From assembly GCA_016868295.1 (NCBI GenBank), contig VGHJ01000002.1:62001-126000 (forward strand): 64,000 nt of DNA, read 5' to 3'. Numbering within the stretch: the stretch's first letter is position 1; each line of letters opens with the position of its first letter. The DNA comes from Betaproteobacteria bacterium (GTDB lineage Bacteria > Pseudomonadota > Gammaproteobacteria > Burkholderiales > Rhodocyclaceae). A model generated the notes under the pieces. That model saw only the letters and a program-made list of their open reading frames with translations. It was not told the DNA's origin and made no database searches. This document shows positions 50,499 to 62,819 of this stretch, in pieces. The translations under genes and the position numbers were made by a program.

Positions 50499-51068
50499 TT
50501 ACTGCGGCTTGCCGAGCAGGGCCTGCTTGAGGTCCTTCTGCACCGGATCCTCCCCCAGCCAGACGCGGAGCAGGGCCGTGTAGAAGTCCTCGCCGGCGAT
50601 TTCCTTGCCCTTCTGCTGGCCGCCGACGGTGAGCACCGTGCCCTTCTCCGGCAGCCAGTCGAAGACGATGGCGGTGCCGGCCTTGATTTCGCCCAGCGCG
50701 TTGACCGTGTCGACGAGTTGCTTGAGGCGATCCTTCAGCGCGGCCTTCTCGGCGTCCGTGCTGTTGTCGTTGATGCCGCCGCTGACGGCGCCGGCGAAGG
50801 TGTCGCCCGAAACGTCCTTGATGAGCCGGATGTCGACCCGCTTGGCGCCCTTGGCGGCGAGCGCTGCTCTGGCGTCCGCGGTCTTGGCCGGCAGGTAGAG
50901 CGTCATGGCGTAGCGCTTGCCGAACTTGGAGCGCACGCCGGCGCCGTTCCCGACCAGTTCGGCATTGCCGAGCTTGATCTGATCGTCGAACTTGAAGCCT
51001 TCCAGTTCGACGGCATGGGCCAGGTTCAGGGTAAGCGCGGCGAGGGCCGCGAGCGCGAGTTTCTTCAT
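50499..51068 (-). CDS. Periplasmic chalcone-isomerase-fold protein
   Basis: The 189-residue protein has a signal peptide ending in NLAHA, then VELEGFKFDDQIKLGNAELV, GVRSKFGKRYAMTLYLPAKT and DWLPEKGTVLTVGGQQKGKE, the pattern of bacterial chalcone-isomerase-like proteins. Members of this group mostly lack enzyme activity; some bind fatty acids. It lies ten bases downstream of a lipoprotein with a hydratase fold on the same strand, so the two exported proteins are probably made together. Confidence 0.82.
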   Translation of the reverse strand: MKKLALAALAALTLNLAHAVELEGFKFDDQIKLGNAELVGNGAGVRSKFGKRYAMTLYLPAKTADARAALAAKGAKRVDIRLIKDVSGDTFAGAVSGGINDNSTDAEKAALKDRLKQLVDTVNALGEIKAGTAIVFDWLPEKGTVLTVGGQQKGKEIAGEDFYTALLRVWLGEDPVQKDLKQALLGKPQ

Positions 51069-51077
51069 GTTGTCTCC

Positions 51078-51920
51078 TTATTTGAAACGGACGGAAACGG
51101 TCGGGTTGCCCGGCAGGCCTTCATAGGTGACCGTGACGGACATGCCCGCCTTCTGGAAATTCGGCGGCGTGAACGAGCCGAGGCTGAGGATGTCGCCGGC
51201 GCGCAGCCTGCCGCCGGATTTCGCCAGGTCCTCCGCCAGCCAGACGACGGCGTTGAGCGGGTGGCCGAGGATGGCGGCGCCGGGCGCGCGGCCGAGCTCC
51301 TTGCCGTCCTGGTCGCGCATGACGACGGTCATCCTGCCGAGCGCGTCGGCCATCTCGGTCGTGGCGGCGATCGGCTTGCCGAGCACGCCAAGTCGGGCGC
51401 CGACGTTGAAGGAGGTAATGATGGCGGCGCTGAGCGGCTGCTCCTTGACCGTCACCAGATCGGGCAGTTCGATGAACGGCCGGATGCTCGCCAGGTGCCT
51501 GATTACCTCGGCCGGCGTCCTGGCCTGGTTGATGCCCTCGTCCTTGACCACCACCGCCAGGTCGGCCTCGAAGAAGGGGAGCGCGCCGAACTTCGCCGGC
51601 ACCTCCGCGCCATCCTCGAGCAGCATCTTCTCCAGCAGCACGCCGCGCACGGGGGAAGTGGTGCCGAAGCGCTTCTGCACCGCCGGATTGGTCAGGCCGG
51701 CCTTGTAGCCGACCGCCTTACCCTGGGTGGCGGAGAGCTCGGCGACCAGGCCGTCGCGGATGCGGACGGCCTGCTCCATGCTCATTTCCTTGGGCAGCGC
51801 CGCGGTCGGCTGCATGGCGATGAAGTTGGCGGCAAGCTGCCGGCTTTCCGGCGGCACCGTGGCGCAGGCGGACAGCACGAGGGCTGCGGCGAGCAATGCG
51901 ATGGCGCTGCGTCGTGTCAT
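51078..51920 (-). CDS. Exported lipoprotein with a FAH/hydratase (MhpD-like) fold
   Basis: The first residues MTRRSAIALLAAALVLSACA form a lipoprotein signal with the lipobox LSAC. The remaining ~260 residues follow the 2-hydroxypentadienoate hydratase / fumarylacetoacetate hydrolase group: AVGYKAGLTNPAVQKRFGTT, VRGVLLEKMLLEDGAEVPA, FEADLAVVV (metal ligands E and D), and GHPLNAVVWLAEDLAKSG. Relatives are normally cytoplasmic enzymes of aromatic degradation. A membrane-anchored periplasmic form is unusual. The partner gene downstream encodes a chalcone-isomerase-like exported protein. Enzyme activity is uncertain. Confidence 0.82.
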   Translation of the reverse strand: MTRRSAIALLAAALVLSACATVPPESRQLAANFIAMQPTAALPKEMSMEQAVRIRDGLVAELSATQGKAVGYKAGLTNPAVQKRFGTTSPVRGVLLEKMLLEDGAEVPAKFGALPFFEADLAVVVKDEGINQARTPAEVIRHLASIRPFIELPDLVTVKEQPLSAAIITSFNVGARLGVLGKPIAATTEMADALGRMTVVMRDQDGKELGRAPGAAILGHPLNAVVWLAEDLAKSGGRLRAGDILSLGSFTPPNFQKAGMSVTVTYEGLPGNPTVSVRFK

Positions 51921-51967
51921 GGCTTCTCCTCCTTGTCGTTGTTGTCGGCTCGTCGCCGTGCTGCAGG

Positions 51968-51977
51968 GACTGACTTT
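51968..51977 (+). repeat. GACTGACTTT word, copy 6
   Basis: Exact copy in AGGGACTGACTTTTACTG, in the gap behind proA, touching its stop codon. It is the only one of the ten copies outside a coding region. Confidence 0.75.
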
Positions 51978-53269
51978 TACTGCCTAACCTCCCCGTTGCC
52001 CAGCACCACCCACTTCTGGCTGGTGAGGCCCTCGAGGCCGACCGGCCCCCGGGCGTGGATCTTGTCGGTCGAGATGCCGATCTCGGCGCCGAGGCCGTAC
52101 TCGAAGCCGTCGGCGAAGCGCGTCGAGGCATTCACCATCACCGAGGCCGAATCGACCTCGCGCAGGAAGCGCATGGCGCGCGTGTAGTCCTCGGTGACGA
52201 TGGCGTCGGTGTGCTGCGAGGAGTACTGGTTGATGTGGGCGATGGCCTCGTCCACGCCGGCCACCACCTTCACGGCGATGATGGCGGCGAGGTATTCCTC
52301 GTACCAGTCCTGCTCCGTCGCCTCCTTCAGCTTCGCGGCGTCTATGCCGGCTGCGCGCAGCAGCGCCAGCGATTCCGCGCAGCCACGCAGCTCGACACCC
52401 TTGCCGGCGAGCATGGCGCCGATTTGCGGCAGGAGCGTCCTGGCGACGCCGCGCGCCACCAGCAGGGACTCGGCGGTGTTGCAGGTGCCGAGGCGCTGCG
52501 TCTTGGCGTTGTCGACGATGGCGAGCGCCTTGTCGGCGTCGGCGTCGTCGTCGACATAGACGTGGCAGTTGCCGTCGAGGTGCTTGATGACCGGGATGCG
52601 CGCCTCGTTCGAGATGCGCTCGATGAGGCCCTTGCCGCCGCGCGGCACGATGACGTCGACGTATTCCCTCATGGCCACCAGCTCGCCGACGGCGGCGCGA
52701 TCGGTGGTGTCCACCACCTGCACGGCCGCGGCTGGCAGGCCGGCTTCGCGCAGCCCCTCGTGCACCAGGGCGGCCAGCGCGCGGTTGCAGCGGATCGCTT
52801 CCGAGCCGCCGCGCAGGATGGCGGCGTTGCCGGCCTTCAGGCACAGCCCGGCGGCGTCGACGGTGACGTTGGGGCGCGCCTCGTAGATGATGCCGATGAC
52901 CCCGAGCGGCACGCGCATGCGCCCGACCTGGATGCCGGTGGGGCGGAATTTGAGGTCGGTCATCTCGCCGATCGGATCGGCCAGGGCGGCGATCTGTTTC
53001 AGCCCCTCGGCCATGGTCGCCACCGACTTGTCGGAGAGGGCGAGGCGGTCGAGCAGGGCGGCATCCAGCCCGGCGGCGCGCGCGGCGTCCACATCCTCGC
53101 GGTTGGCGGCGAGGAGCCGGGCCTGGTCGCGCCGGATGGCGGCGGCCATGGCGAGCAGGGCGCGGTTCTTGGCATGGGTCGAGGCCCTGGCCATGGCGCG
53201 CGAGGCCTCGCGCGCCTGGCGGCCGAGCGCCTGCATGTAGTCTTTCACGTTTGCCTGTTCGCTCTTCAT
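51977..53269 (-). CDS. proA: Gamma-glutamyl phosphate reductase
   Basis: This 430-residue aldehyde-dehydrogenase-fold enzyme is the second step of proline synthesis. Marks are [55 protein letters not shown] and the catalytic cysteine in [14 protein letters not shown]. The ATG at 53269 overlaps the holA stop by four bases. The order leuS-lptE-holA-proA is common in betaproteobacteria. Confidence 0.97.
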   Translation of the reverse strand: MKSEQANVKDYMQALGRQAREASRAMARASTHAKNRALLAMAAAIRRDQARLLAANREDVDAARAAGLDAALLDRLALSDKSVATMAEGLKQIAALADPIGEMTDLKFRPTGIQVGRMRVPLGVIGIIYEARPNVTVDAAGLCLKAGNAAILRGGSEAIRCNRALAALVHEGLREAGLPAAAVQVVDTTDRAAVGELVAMREYVDVIVPRGGKGLIERISNEARIPVIKHLDGNCHVYVDDDADADKALAIVDNAKTQRLGTCNTAESLLVARGVARTLLPQIGAMLAGKGVELRGCAESLALLRAAGIDAAKLKEATEQDWYEEYLAAIIAVKVVAGVDEAIAHINQYSSQHTDAIVTEDYTRAMRFLREVDSASVMVNASTRFADGFEYGLGAEIGISTDKIHARGPVGLEGLTSQKWVVLGNGEVRQ

Positions 53270-54279
53270 GTCGGTTTCCTTGCCAGCCGCAGCCCGAGCT
53301 GGAGAAATTCGTCCCAGACGTCGCCCTGCACCAGGCCCTTGATCATGCGGTCGATGCGCGCCGCGGCGAGCAGCGCCGCGCGCAGCTGCGGGGCGCGCAG
53401 CCTGTCCAGCGCGCGTTTCAGGGCGGCTTCGCGACGATCGTCGAAAACCCGCTCGGCACGCAGCGCCGCGGCCAGCGGCCGCCCTTCGTCCTGCGCCGCG
53501 CGCAGCGCGGCCAGGGTACGGATCTCGCTGGCGAAGGCCCACAGCAGCAGCGGCGGCGCCACGTCCTCGCCGCGCAGGCCCTCGAGCAGCCGGGCGCAGC
53601 GGGCGGCGTCGCCGTCGAGCAACGCCGCGCGCAGCTTGTCGACATCATAGCGCGCCACATTCAGCACCGCATCCTCGACCTGGGCGAGGGTCAGCTTGCC
53701 CTCCGGGTAGAGCAGGCCGAGCTTCTGGATCTCCTGGTGGGCGGCGAGCAGGTTGCCCTCGACGTGGACGGCGATGAACTCGAGCGCGCCGTGCTCCGCG
53801 GACTGACTTTGCCGCGCCAGGCGCTGGGCGATCCATTCCGGCAGTTCGGCCAGCGCGGGGGCGTTCAGTTCGATCGCCACGCCGGCCTGCGCCAGGGCGT
53901 TGAACCAAGCGGCCTTGCGCGCCGTCCAGTCGAGCTGGGGCAGGGTGACCAGGGTCAGCACGCCCTCCGGCAGGGCCGTGCAGTAACGGGCCAGCATCTC
54001 GCCGCCGTCGCGGCCGGGCTTGCCGTTCGGGATGCGCAGGTCCACCAGCTTGCTATCGCCGAAGAGCGACATGTTGCCGGCGGCGAGCATGAGGGCATCC
54101 CACTTGAAGTTGGCGCCGGCTACCAGCACTTCGCGCTCGCTGAAACCCTTGGCGCGGGCGGCGGCGCGGATGGCGTCGCCCGCCTCGATCACCAGCAGCG
54201 GCTCGTCGCCGTGGAGGACGTAGAGCGGCGCCAGGTTTCTGGCGAGGTGCGCTGTCAGCTGGTCCGCACGCAGCTGCAT
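53266..54279 (-). CDS. holA: DNA polymerase III delta subunit
   Basis: The 337-residue clamp-loader subunit opens the beta ring. It begins [20 protein letters not shown], with [19 protein letters not shown] typical of Hol[20 protein letters not shown] and the C-terminal helical domain with [20 protein letters not shown] follow. It lies 14 bases after lptE. One GACTGACTTT word in it is read in a third frame, as Gln-Ser-Gln-Ser. Confidence 0.95.
   Translation of the reverse strand: MQLRADQLTAHLARNLAPLYVLHGDEPLLVIEAGDAIRAAARAKGFSEREVLVAGANFKWDALMLAAGNMSLFGDSKLVDLRIPNGKPGRDGGEMLARYCTALPEGVLTLVTLPQLDWTARKAAWFNALAQAGVAIELNAPALAELPEWIAQRLARQSQSAEHGALEFIAVHVEGNLLAAHQEIQKLGLLYPEGKLTLAQVEDAVLNVARYDVDKLRAALLDGDAARCARLLEGLRGEDVAPPLLLWAFASEIRTLAALRAAQDEGRPLAAALRAERVFDDRREAALKRALDRLRAPQLRAALLAAARIDRMIKGLVQGDVWDEFLQLGLRLARKPT
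53801..53810 (+). repeat. GACTGACTTT word, copy 7
   Basis: Exact copy in CGCGGACTGACTTTGCC, antisense within holA. On the gene strand it is read Gln-Ser-Gln-Ser, a frame different from the other coding copies. Confidence 0.75.
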
Positions 54280-54293
54280 GGCGGAAGAGGGGC

Positions 54294-57424
<3,131 letters not shown>

Positions 57425-57444
57425 TTATACTCTGCGCATGCGGC

Positions 57445-57927
57445 ATGCCGCCGCGTCAAGACGGACGGGCCGAAGCCCTGGCGCCCGGCATGGAGGTGCA
57501 GAGCCGCGACCGCATCCGCACCGGCGAGGGCGCGCGCGTCTATCTGAAGCTGGTCGACGGCAGTACGGTCAAGATCGGCGAGTTGCTGGCCGAGCGCCTG
57601 GGAGCGAGCGAGAAGAATTTCTTTTCGGGCGCACTGGACGTGGCCAAGGGCGCCTTCCGCTTCACCACCGACAAGCTGAGGAAGCTCTCGCGCCGCGGCG
57701 GCAAGTGGAGGGTGGTGCTCGGCGATGCGGACGGCCAGGACGGCGCGCTGGACCTTTACGATCGCGCCCGGCAGGCGGGCTACGCCGCGGTTATTCGCCC
57801 GCGCAGCGAAGGCGAGGGATATCGCTACCAGGTCTTCATCCGCAGCCTGCCCACTCGGCCGGAAGCGGAGGCGCTGGCCGCGCGTGTTGGCCCCCGCCTT
57901 GGCCTGGCGGCGCGGGTCTTGCTATAG
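57445..57927 (+). CDS. FecR-like plus SPOR-like protein, apparently without signal peptide
   Basis: From the ATG at 57445 the protein has 160 residues. Residues ~10-75 resemble the FecR periplasmic fold (APGMEVQSRDRIRTGEGARV, LKLVDGSTVKIGE). The last ~75 residues resemble a SPOR peptidoglycan-binding domain (QDGALDLYDRARQAGYAAVI, YRYQVFIRSLPTRPEAEALA). Both domains work outside the cytoplasm, yet no signal peptide is seen in any frame before 57445. A TTGCGT-15-TATACT promoter (57405-57431) leaves almost no leader. Either the 5' part was lost when leuS and this gene became neighbours, or the gene is a fragment. Confidence 0.6.
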   Translation: MPPRQDGRAEALAPGMEVQSRDRIRTGEGARVYLKLVDGSTVKIGELLAERLGASEKNFFSGALDVAKGAFRFTTDKLRKLSRRGGKWRVVLGDADGQDGALDLYDRARQAGYAAVIRPRSEGEGYRYQVFIRSLPTRPEAEALAARVGPRLGLAARVLL

Positions 57928-58239
57928 CGCCGCGCGGGCGGCGATCATCCGCACCCAGGCGAGCGACCAGCTCTCGGCCACCAGCAGCGGCAGGTGCGCG
58001 ATGCGGGCCTGCAGGCGCACCCAGCCGCTGAACTCCGGTGTCGGCAGGCTGTTCGTGCGGGCCTCGCGGTCGATCAGCGCGTGGAGGCGTGCCTCGGCCG
58101 CTTCCCAATACGCGTTGGTGCCGACCCAGCCGGTCTCTTCGGTGGCGTGGCACAGCGCCTGGCGCCAGAGTTCCTCGGCGCGGGCTTCGGAAATGCCGGC
58201 CTTGTGGGCGATCCAGGGCAGGATCATCGGGCTGTTCAT
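57922..58239 (-). CDS. Hypothetical protein, 105 residues
   Basis: The ATG at 58239 is preceded by GGAAAGGAGAACGC, a strong ribosome-binding site. The protein begins MNSPMILPWIAHKAGISEAR and contains ARAEELWRQALCHATEETGW and ESWSLAWVRMIAARAAL. It is tryptophan-rich and helical, without signal or membrane segment. No family is recognised. Its gene has its own AT-rich control region with a palindrome and converges with the FecR-like gene, overlapping by six bases. Confidence 0.7.
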   Translation of the reverse strand: MNSPMILPWIAHKAGISEARAEELWRQALCHATEETGWVGTNAYWEAAEARLHALIDREARTNSLPTPEFSGWVRLQARIAHLPLLVAESWSLAWVRMIAARAAL

Positions 58240-58445
58240 GCGTTCTCCTTTCCAACCTTTGTGTAGTGGCACTGCCTGCCGGCGGCTTCATGGGCGACTG
58301 CAGGCTGCATTATTGCAGCGCAACAACGCAGTAATGCGGATTTTACGGTTGTTTTGACTTGTTTTTGCTTGATTTTGTTCAAGAATATCTTGCGGCGCAG
58401 CACGATTAGGCAGCGAGGCCTAATCAATGTGAGCGTGTACTTACA
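58240..58445. promoter_or_regulatory. AT-rich control region with palindrome GCTGCA-TTAT-TGCAGC
   Basis: About 200 bases between the 105-residue protein and the kinase remnant are strikingly AT-rich for this genome. A perfect inverted repeat GCTGCA/TGCAGC lies at 58304-58319, 65 bases before the start of the leftward gene, with TAAAAT-like and TTGAAC-like boxes behind it on the minus strand. It looks like an operator and promoter of the leftward gene. The regulator is unknown. Confidence 0.45.
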
Positions 58446-59213
58446 TCAAAGGTGGCCGGAGTCGAAGTCGAGTGTAAACAGGAAAGTAGCGCCCTTGCCG
58501 GGCGCGGCTTCGGCCCAGACGCGGCCGCCATGGCGATGGACAATCCTGGCCACGGTGGCCAGGCCGATGCCGGTGCCCTCGAACTCCTCCGGGCGGTGCA
58601 GGCGCTGGAAGGGAGTGAACAGGCGGTCGGCGTACTTCATGTCGAAGCCGACGCCGTTGTCGCGCATGAAGAAGACGGTCTCACCGCCGGCCGCTTCCTT
58701 GCCGAACTCGATCCTTGCGTCGGGGTTGTGCGAGGAGTACTTCCAGGCGTTCTCGACGAGGTTCTGCATCATCACGCGCAGCAGCTGCGGGTCGCCCAAG
58801 GCGGAGCAGTGCGGCGCCAGGCTGACCGCGACGCGGCGTTCGGGCTCGGCCCGCCCCCGCTCCTCGATCAGTTCGGCGGCGAGCTGGCTCAGGTCGACCG
58901 GGACGCGGCGCATCTCCTGGCGGGTGACGCGCGAGAGTTCGAGGATGTCGTCGATGAGATGGCCCATGCGCTGGGCGGCGCCGCGCACCCGCTTCAGGTA
59001 GCCGCGCCCCTCTTCGTCGAGCCGGTCGCCGTATTCCTCGTCGAGCAGGTGGCTGAAGCCGTCGATGCCGCGCAGCGGCGCGCGCAGGTCGTGCGAGACG
59101 GAGTAGGCGAAGGACTCCAGCTCCTTGTTGGCGGACTGCAGCTCGGCCGTGCGCTCGCGCACGCGGATTTCCAGCCGCTCGTTCAGGCGCTGAATTTCGT
59201 TCCTTGCCTGCAT
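58446..59213 (-). pseudogene. Sensor histidine kinase, 5'-truncated
   Basis: The 255 residues visible are a complete kinase core: coil and phosphoacceptor helix (YSVSHDLRAPLRGIDGFSH), NLVENAWKYSS, RDNGVGFDMKYADRLFTPF, GTGIGLATVARIV and GKGATFLFTL. Upstream the frame still shows RTARDITEQ, the end of a PAS domain, and then meets a stop near 59285 without signal, sensor or membrane parts. The ATG at 59213 has no ribosome-binding site. The rest of the gene was removed where uvrD now begins. It is closely similar to the kinase remnant at 18.4-19.5 kb. Confidence 0.7.
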
Positions 59214-59350
59214 CTGCTCGGTGATGTCGCGCGCCGTGCGATTTCGGGCGCTCCCATGTATATCCCGACTGTTTTCCGCTTTCTATCATGAGGGGTGGCG
59301 GCAGGGGCGGCGAATGATCGGCTCGTGGCTCGGCCGCGAGGGGGCGGCGG

Positions 59351-59356
59351 TATAAT
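59351..59356 (+). promoter_or_regulatory. -10 box of uvrD
   Basis: A perfect TATAAT lies 20 bases before the ATG of the helicase gene in otherwise very GC-rich sequence. No convincing -35 box is seen at the expected distance, so other factors may help. Confidence 0.5.
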
Positions 59357-59375
59357 CCGGCCATCCGCGAGCGGC

Positions 59376-61568
59376 ATGTCGATGTCGAACCTTCTCAACT
59401 CCCTCAATCCCCCGCAACTGGCCGCCGTCACCCTGCCGCCGCAGCACGCCCTGATCCTCGCCGGCGCCGGCTCGGGCAAGACGCGCGTGCTTACGACGCG
59501 CATCGCCTGGTTGATCCAGACCGGCCAGGCCGGCCCGCACGGCATCCTCGCTGTCACCTTCACCAACAAGGCGGCCAAGGAGATGCTACTCCGCCTGACG
59601 GCGATGCTGCCGATCAACACGCGCGGCATGTGGATCGGCACCTTCCACGGCCTCTGCAACCGCCTGCTGCGGGCGCACCACCGCGACGCCGGACTGCCGC
59701 AACTGTTCCAGATCCTCGATTCGGCCGACCAACTCGCCGCCATCAAGCGATTGCTGAAGGCCTTGAATGTCGATGACGAAAAATATCCTCCCCGGGATGT
59801 GGCCAACTTCATTAACGGCCAGAAGGAGGCTGGCTTGAGGCCGGACGCCGTCGAGGCCTGGGACGATTACACGCGCAAGCGCGTCGAGCTGTATCGCGAA
59901 TACGAGGCGCAGTGTAGCCGCGAGGGCGTGGTAGATTTCGCCGAGCTGCTGCTGCGCGCCTACGAGCTGTTGCAGCGCAACGAACCGATACGCCATCACT
60001 ACCAGAGCCGTTTCAGGCACATCCTGGTCGACGAGTTTCAGGACACCAACGTGCTGCAATATCGATGGTTGAAGCTTCTGGCAGGCGGCGGCGCGCACCT
60101 GTTCTGCGTCGGCGACGACGACCAGAGCATTTACGCCTTCCGCGGCGCCGAGGTCGGCAACATGCGCGACTTCGAGCGCGAGTTCCGCGTCGGCAACGTG
60201 ATCCGGCTGGAACAGAACTACCGCTCGCACGGCAACATCCTCGATGCCGCCAACGCCATCATCAAGCACAACGAGGCGCGCCTCGGCAAGAATCTGTGGA
60301 CCGACGCCGGCGCCGGCGAGCCGATCCGCGCCTACGAGGCCTTCAACGACACGGAAGAGGCGCGCTGGATCGTCGAGGAGATCAAGTCGCTCGCCGCAGA
60401 GGGCCTGGCGCGGCGCGAGATGGCGCTGCTCTACCGCTCGAATGCCCAGTCGCGCGTGCTCGAGCATGCCCTTTTCTCCGCCGGCCTGCCCTACCGCGTG
60501 TATGGCGGCCTGCGTTTCTTCGAGCGGCAGGAGGTCAAGCACGCGCTGGCGTATCTGCGCCTGATCGCCAACGCCGACGACGACGGGGCGTTTCTCCGTG
60601 TGGTGAACTTCCCGGCGCGAGGGCTAGGCGCGCGCACCATCGAGCAATTGCAGGACGCGGCCAAGATTGCAAAAGTCAGTCTCTACGCCACGGCGAATCA
60701 GGGCGGCAAGGCGGCCGCCTTCGCCGCCCTCGTCGACAAATTGCGCGCCGCCTGCGAGGGACTCACCCTGCCGGAGACCGTCGAGCAGGTGCTGGAGATT
60801 TCCGGCCTGCGCGCCCACTACCGCACCGAGAAGGAAGGCCAGGACCGCCTCGCCAACCTCGACGAACTGGTGAATGCCGCCGAGAACTTCGTCGCCGAGG
60901 AGGGCAACGTCGACGCCGAGGGCGAAGTCTCCGGCGACCTCGCCGCTTTCCTCGCCCACGCCTCGCTCGAGGCCGGCGAACACCAGGCCGGCGAGGGCGA
61001 CGACGCCCTGCAGCTGATGACGGTGCACTCGGCCAAGGGCCTCGAGTTCGACGTCGTCTTCATTAGCGGCCTGGAAGAAGGGCTGTTCCCGCACGAGAAC
61101 AGCGTGCGCGAAGACAAGGGGCTCGAGGAGGAGCGCCGCCTGATGTACGTCGCCGTCACAAGGGCGAGAAAGCGCCTGTATCTCTCCCACGCGCAGACGC
61201 GCATGCTGCACGGCCAGACGCGCTACAACCTGCCCTCGAGCTTCTTCGACGAGGTGCCCGAGGGCTTGCTCAAGTGGCTGACGCCGAAGCTGGCGCGCGG
61301 CCATGGCGCCGTGTCGCCGGGACTGACTTTTTCCGCGCCGCGCCGCCCGGCCTGGAACGCCCCGCCGCCAGCCGCCGTGATGCGCCGCACGGCGGAGAAG
61401 GAGGCTGGCGGCTTTCGCATCGGCCAGAGCGTGCAGCACGCGAAATTCGGCCAGGGCGTCATCGTGAATGCCGAGGGCGCCGGCTCGGATGCCCGCGTGC
61501 AGGTGAATTTCGGCCGCGAGGGCGTCAAGTGGCTGGCGCTGTCGGTGGCCAAGCTGACCGCCGTTTGA
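59376..61568 (+). CDS. uvrD: ATP-dependent DNA helicase UvrD/Rep/PcrA family
   Basis: The 730-residue SF1A helicase unwinds DNA in repair and replication restart. Motif I is LILAGAGSGKTRVLTTRIA, motif Ia AVTFTNKAAKEM, motif II ILVDEFQDTN, motif III FCVGDDDQSIYAFRGAE, motif IV IRLEQNYRSHGNILDAANAI, motif V TVHSAKGLEFDVVFISG and motif VI RRLMYVAVTRARKRLYL. A C-terminal Tudor-like part (SVQHAKFGQGVIVNAEG) is typical of UvrD/PcrA. The ATG at 59376 is used; a second ATG lies two codons further. It contains two GACTGACTTT words. Confidence 0.95.
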   Translation: MSMSNLLNSLNPPQLAAVTLPPQHALILAGAGSGKTRVLTTRIAWLIQTGQAGPHGILAVTFTNKAAKEMLLRLTAMLPINTRGMWIGTFHGLCNRLLRAHHRDAGLPQLFQILDSADQLAAIKRLLKALNVDDEKYPPRDVANFINGQKEAGLRPDAVEAWDDYTRKRVELYREYEAQCSREGVVDFAELLLRAYELLQRNEPIRHHYQSRFRHILVDEFQDTNVLQYRWLKLLAGGGAHLFCVGDDDQSIYAFRGAEVGNMRDFEREFRVGNVIRLEQNYRSHGNILDAANAIIKHNEARLGKNLWTDAGAGEPIRAYEAFNDTEEARWIVEEIKSLAAEGLARREMALLYRSNAQSRVLEHALFSAGLPYRVYGGLRFFERQEVKHALAYLRLIANADDDGAFLRVVNFPARGLGARTIEQLQDAAKIAKVSLYATANQGGKAAAFAALVDKLRAACEGLTLPETVEQVLEISGLRAHYRTEKEGQDRLANLDELVNAAENFVAEEGNVDAEGEVSGDLAAFLAHASLEAGEHQAGEGDDALQLMTVHSAKGLEFDVVFISGLEEGLFPHENSVREDKGLEEERRLMYVAVTRARKRLYLSHAQTRMLHGQTRYNLPSSFFDEVPEGLLKWLTPKLARGHGAVSPGLTFSAPRRPAWNAPPPAAVMRRTAEKEAGGFRIGQSVQHAKFGQGVIVNAEGAGSDARVQVNFGREGVKWLALSVAKLTAV
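60672..60681 (-). repeat. GACTGACTTT word, copy 8
   Basis: Plus-strand AAAGTCAGTC within GCAAAAGTCAGTCTCTAC, inside uvrD, read Lys-Val-Ser-Leu. Confidence 0.7.
61321..61330 (+). repeat. GACTGACTTT word, copy 9
   Basis: Exact copy in CCGGGACTGACTTTTTCC, inside uvrD, in the linker before the C-terminal domain, read Gly-Leu-Thr-Phe. Confidence 0.75.
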
Positions 61569-61578
61569 GGAGGACACA

Positions 61579-62355
61579 ATGAAGGTTCGCGCCAACGGCA
61601 TCGACATTCATTACGAGATTTCCGGCAGCGGCCCCTGGTTGACGCTGTCGCATTCGCTCTGCTGCGACGGCTCCATGTGGCAGCCGCAGCTGGCGGCGCT
61701 GGAGAAGCGCTTCACCGTGCTGCGCTACGATACGCGCGGCCACGGCCAGTCCGACGCGCCGGCCGGCGCCTACACCTTCGCGCAGCTGACCGACGACGTG
61801 CTCGGCCTGCTCGACGCGCTGAAGATCGGGCGCACGCACTACTGCGGTCTGTCGATGGGCGGCATGATCGGCCAGCATCTCGCCTTGAAGGCGCCGCAGC
61901 GCCTTGACCGCATGGTGCTAGCCGACACCACCAGCCGCATGCCGTCGGAGTCGCGCGTCCTGTGGCCCGAGCGCATCCGCATCGCCACGGAGCAGGGCAT
62001 GGCGGCGCTGGCGGAGTCGACCCTGGCGCGCTGGTTCACCGCGCCCTACCGCGCGGCCCATCCCGAGGTGATGGCGCGCATCGGCGATCTCATCCGCAAC
62101 ACGCCGCCGGCGGGTTACATCGGCTGCGCCCAGGCCATCGCGCAGATCGACATCACCGACCGGCTGCATGCCGTGCAGGCGCCGACGCTGGTGATCGTCG
62201 GCGCCGAGGACGGCGGCACGCCGCCGGCGATGTCGGAAGTCATCGCTGCGGCGATTCCCGGCGCGCGGCTGGAAGTGATTGCAGAGGCTTCGCACCTCTC
62301 CAACATAGAGCAGGCGGAAGTCTTCAACAAGCTGCTGCTTGATTTCCTGGACTAA
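61579..62355 (+). CDS. Alpha/beta hydrolase, 3-oxoadipate enol-lactonase-like
   Basis: The 258-residue hydrolase has the oxyanion region LTLSHSLCCDGSMWQPQL, the nucleophile elbow HYCGLSMGGMIGQHLAL with Ser, the acid in VIVGAEDGGTPPAMSEVI and the histidine in IAEASHLSNIEQAEVF. Sequence and length fit the PcaD group that opens the lactone ring of the beta-ketoadipate pathway. No other pca gene is nearby, so another ester or lactone is possible. GGAGGACACA is a strong ribosome-binding site 11 bases after uvrD. Confidence 0.85.
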   Translation: MKVRANGIDIHYEISGSGPWLTLSHSLCCDGSMWQPQLAALEKRFTVLRYDTRGHGQSDAPAGAYTFAQLTDDVLGLLDALKIGRTHYCGLSMGGMIGQHLALKAPQRLDRMVLADTTSRMPSESRVLWPERIRIATEQGMAALAESTLARWFTAPYRAAHPEVMARIGDLIRNTPPAGYIGCAQAIAQIDITDRLHAVQAPTLVIVGAEDGGTPPAMSEVIAAAIPGARLEVIAEASHLSNIEQAEVFNKLLLDFLD

Positions 62356-62763
62356 TCAGTCCCCACCGCCACAACCCCCACCGCAGCCGCTGCCGTCGGC
62401 ACCGCCCCCGCCGCTCTCCCCGTCACCACCCGAAGCGTCGCCGAAACCCTTGCGGCAGAATTCGTCGTAGGCCTTGGTGTACAGGATGAATTCGTGCTAC
62501 AGGTCGTCCGCCGCCTGCGAGGGCATCGAGACGAAGCGGTAGCCGCCGTGGTGATAGACGAGGAAATACTGGCGCAGCGCGCGCGACACCAGCACGCGGT
62601 CCTTCAGCGAGAGCTCCGGCCGGCGCTTGGCCAGGCGATCGAGCAGTCCCGGCGGGAAGGATGCGCCGCGGATGAACTGGCCGCGCGCCAGCCAGGCCTG
62701 GCGGCGCCAGAGAACGAAAACGATGGCGACGAGAATTGCGACGACGACCAGCAACGGAATCAT
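62356..62763 (-). pseudogene. Membrane protein with Cys/Gly-rich tail, interrupted by one amber codon
   Basis: From the ATG at 62763 the frame encodes a membrane helix (IPLLVVVAILVAIVFVLWRR) and a cytoplasmic part with LSLKDRVLVSRALRQYFLVY and VSMPSQAADDL, then meets TAG at 62499-62497. The same frame continues for 46 more codons (HEFILYTKAYDEFCRKGFGD, then a tail of Gly, Asp and Cys ending CGGGCGGGD) to a natural TGA at 62356. The tail is clearly coding in character, so the amber is a recent nonsense mutation, a sequencing error or a read-through site. The family is a small betaproteobacterial membrane protein with no known role. Confidence 0.6.
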
Positions 62764-62819
62764 GTTTGCTCGTCCCTGCGCGGCATTGTAAGCTCGGCAC
62801 CCTACTCGGAGGAACCACG

